From Planctomycetaceae bacterium (lineage in GTDB: Bacteria > Planctomycetota > Planctomycetia > Pirellulales > Pirellulaceae), in the NCBI GenBank assembly GCA_003506095.1, contig DNWZ01000478.1:192-7101 (forward strand): a DNA stretch of 6,910 nt, given 5' to 3'. The position numbers and the translations under genes were made by a program. Positions 5,147-6,910 of the stretch are shown one piece after another (within the stretch, counting starts at the first letter, position 1; each line of letters starts with the position of its first letter). The notes under the pieces were generated by a model that did no database searches, was not told where the DNA came from, and worked only from the letters and a program-made list of their open reading frames with translations.

Positions 5147-6910
5147 TCAGTGTACTCGCTGGCCCGGTTGGCCGCCTTCGTCGACGCCCAACAGGAACAC
5201 TTCGGCGCCGCCTGGGCCTGCGGCGGTGACCATTCCTTCGCTCAAACCGAATCGCATTTTTCGTGGTGCAAGATTAGCAACCATCACGACCAATCGACCG
5301 ACCAAGGCTTCGGGCTGATAAGCGGCTTTGATGCCAGCGAAAACTTGACGACGTTCGTCGCCACCGAGACTGAGCGTCAGCTTTAGCAGCTTGTTGGCTT
5401 CGGGCACATGTTCAGCGGCGATGATGCGCGCGATTCGCAAATCGACCTTAGCAAAGTCATCGATCGAAATCTCCGCTGCTAATGGTTCCGCCTTCAGCGG
5501 TTCATCCGAATCGTTCCAAACTGGTGCGGGTGCTGAAATCGTTTCGGCGGCTTCCACTCGACTGTCTTCGATCATCTTTTGTAAATCCTCAATTTGTACT
5601 CGGTCCATCATCCGCTTGAATGCGTTGACAGGTTTGCCTAACAGCGGCGTTTGGCTCTGTTGCCAATGGTCGATCGGATCGCCCAGTAATTCGGCGCAAT
5701 GGTTCGCAAGTCGCGGCAAAACGGGGGCAAGGTAAATGCTCAATTGGCGAAACAGGTTCAACGCCACGGTACAGACGTCGCGTAATTGGTCGATCTTATC
5801 AGGATCCTTTTTCAGGTCCCAAGGTCGTGCGTGTTCGACATAAGGATTGGCGGCATCGGCCAGTTCCATGATCCGACGCATCGCACGCGAATAATCGCCT
5901 GTCTCATAAGCTTCCGAAATCTCTTCACCTGCTGCCGCGGCATTCGCGAACAAACCACCATCATCGGGATACGTTTGCGACAGTCCGGTACCGCTGGCAA
6001 ACTTGCCGACACGGCTGGCCAAGTTCACCACTTTGCCGATCAAGTCGCTGTTGATCTTGTCGACAAACTCTTCAGGCCCAAGGTCAAGGTCCTCGATCCG
6101 AGCTGTCAGTTTGGTCGCATAGAAATATCTTAAGAATGACGGATCGGCATGCTTCAAGTAAGTTTCCGCGGCGACCAATGTCCCGGTCGACTTGCTCATC
6201 TTTTCGCCGCCGACGTTCAAGAATCCATGAATATGGACTTTCGTGGGCAACGAGAAGCCAGCGGTCTTTAGCATTCCTGGCCAGAACAATGTATGAAAGT
6301 AGGTGATGTCTTTGCCGATGAAATGGTGCACTTCGCATTCATCCGACTGCCACCAATCGGCCAGATTTTCGCCGTTGGCATTGCACCACTGCAACGTGCT
6401 GGCGATGTAACCGATCGGGGCATCAAACCAGACGTACCAGTAATTGCCGGGCGCGTCGGGAATTTCGAATCCGAAGTAGGGTGCCGGACGGCTGACGTCC
6501 CAGTCACGCAGTTCCTTTGCCAGAAACTGCCCCTTCAGATAATTCGCCGTTTCGGCCTGCAGTGCGTTGCCGCTTTCGATCCACTGAGCAAGAAAATCGT
6601 GCAATTTTTCGAGCTCAACAAATAGGTGCAACGCTTCTTTGACGATCGGCGTTGCGCCGCTGAGCGTGCTTTTGGGATCGATCAGATCGATCGGGCTGTA
6701 GGTGGCACCACACGCCCCGCAGTTGTCGCCAGGTTGATCGGCACGACCGCAAATGGGACAGGTTCCACGCACAAAACGATCAGCCAAGAACGTCTTCGCA
6801 TCGGGGTCATACAATTGGGCAACTGGCCGCTCAGCGATCAATCCGGACTGGCGCATCGATGCCCAAAACTGATAACAAAGCTGACGATTTTCGTCGCTGT
6901 GGGTGCTGCC
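5147..6910 (-). CDS. metG: Methionyl-tRNA synthetase, lacking the N-terminus outside the window
   Basis: MetRS charges tRNA-Met with methionine in the cytoplasm. The frame is open to the right edge, giving 587 residues; the internal ATG at 6856 is not the start, because the 18 codons before it (GSTHSDENRQLCYQFWAS) continue the conserved sequence. About 95-100 N-terminal residues, including the HIGH-type signature, should lie beyond the edge, judging from the E. coli enzyme of about 677 residues. Counting from the edge: a zinc knuckle CPIC-x9-CGAC (C51, C54, C64, C67), the catalytic core YFGFEIPDAPGNYWYVW and FIGKDITYFHTLFWP (145-211), KMSKS at 237-241, and the anticodon-binding helical domain with NLASR (N296, R300) and ARPW (W364), equivalent to E. 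coli N391, R395 and W461. After an Ala/Pro-rich linker comes the C-terminal tRNA-binding OB-fold (about 483-587; FAKVDLRIARII, NLAPRKMRFGLSEGM). This is the four-Cys E. coli-like class with the C-terminal dimerisation and tRNA-binding module. No defects are seen. Confidence 0.97.
   Translation of the reverse strand, partial: GSTHSDENRQLCYQFWASMRQSGLIAERPVAQLYDPDAKTFLADRFVRGTCPICGRADQPGDNCGACGATYSPIDLIDPKSTLSGATPIVKEALHLFVELEKLHDFLAQWIESGNALQAETANYLKGQFLAKELRDWDVSRPAPYFGFEIPDAPGNYWYVWFDAPIGYIASTLQWCNANGENLADWWQSDECEVHHFIGKDITYFHTLFWPGMLKTAGFSLPTKVHIHGFLNVGGEKMSKSTGTLVAAETYLKHADPSFLRYFYATKLTARIEDLDLGPEEFVDKINSDLIGKVVNLASRVGKFASGTGLSQTYPDDGGLFANAAAAGEEISEAYETGDYSRAMRRIMELADAANPYVEHARPWDLKKDPDKIDQLRDVCTVALNLFRQLSIYLAPVLPRLANHCAELLGDPIDHWQQSQTPLLGKPVNAFKRMMDRVQIEDLQKMIEDSRVEAAETISAPAPVWNDSDEPLKAEPLAAEISIDDFAKVDLRIARIIAAEHVPEANKLLKLTLSLGGDERRQVFAGIKAAYQPEALVGRLVVMVANLAPRKMRFGLSEGMVTAAGPGGAEVFLLGVDEGGQPGQRVH

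Noticed and set aside
5786..6133. Plus-strand reading frames of about 110 codons opposite metG (also 5391-5735 and 6293-6625)
   Set aside because: They lie entirely within the well-conserved MetRS coding sequence on the other strand and show no family signature of their own.
1..6910. A mobile element, CRISPR array, toxin-antitoxin pair or defence island
   Set aside because: I saw no transposase, integrase, regular spaced repeats, terminal inverted repeats with target duplications, or paired small genes. All six coding regions have familiar chromosomal families.

Overview
The window looks like ordinary chromosomal sequence from a Planctomycetota bacterium, probably Pirellulaceae-like. This is an inference from several features: moderate G+C content, mostly weak or absent Shine-Dalgarno sites, HEAT-repeat proteins, a Tat-exported sugar isomerase/epimerase-type barrel protein, and many separately oriented single genes with short gaps. 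I found no rRNA or tRNA gene, CRISPR array, insertion sequence or phage gene.

Layout from left to right: (1) the 3' end of a HEAT-repeat gene (+), open at the left window edge. (2) A membrane-anchored DNase I-like endonuclease/exonuclease/phosphatase protein (+), whose start at 613 is set by a perfect AAGGAGG site. (3) A 193-nt gap with two small hairpins, a candidate promoter and a palindrome. (4) A Tat-signal TIM-barrel 'sugar phosphate isomerase/epimerase' (+) whose metal site looks degenerate. (5) A compact repeat/hairpin between convergent genes. (6) A secreted alpha/beta-hydrolase (lipase/esterase type, -). (7) A 218-nt divergent intergenic region with a long-range inverted repeat and a second copy of the AAAGGG-N7-CCCTTT palindrome. 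(8) A cytoplasmic zinc-ribbon metallopeptidase of the Peptidase_Mx type (+). (9) Methionyl-tRNA synthetase (-), cut by the right edge so that its N-terminal catalytic part lies outside.

The genes do not form one evident pathway. Three products (nuclease, barrel protein, hydrolase) carry export or membrane signals and probably act outside the cytoplasm. The peptidase and MetRS are cytoplasmic. The HEAT and nuclease genes could be co-transcribed. The hydrolase and peptidase genes diverge from a shared control region. Two pairs of genes converge with very little space (46 nt and 9 nt).

I see no convincing undescribed multi-gene system. The observations most worth a second look are the duplicated AAAGGG-N7-CCCTTT palindrome upstream of two genes, the substituted metal ligands in the barrel protein, the hairpin flanked by a 9-bp direct repeat at 2821-2862, and the strong excess of CGATCG (16 occurrences).
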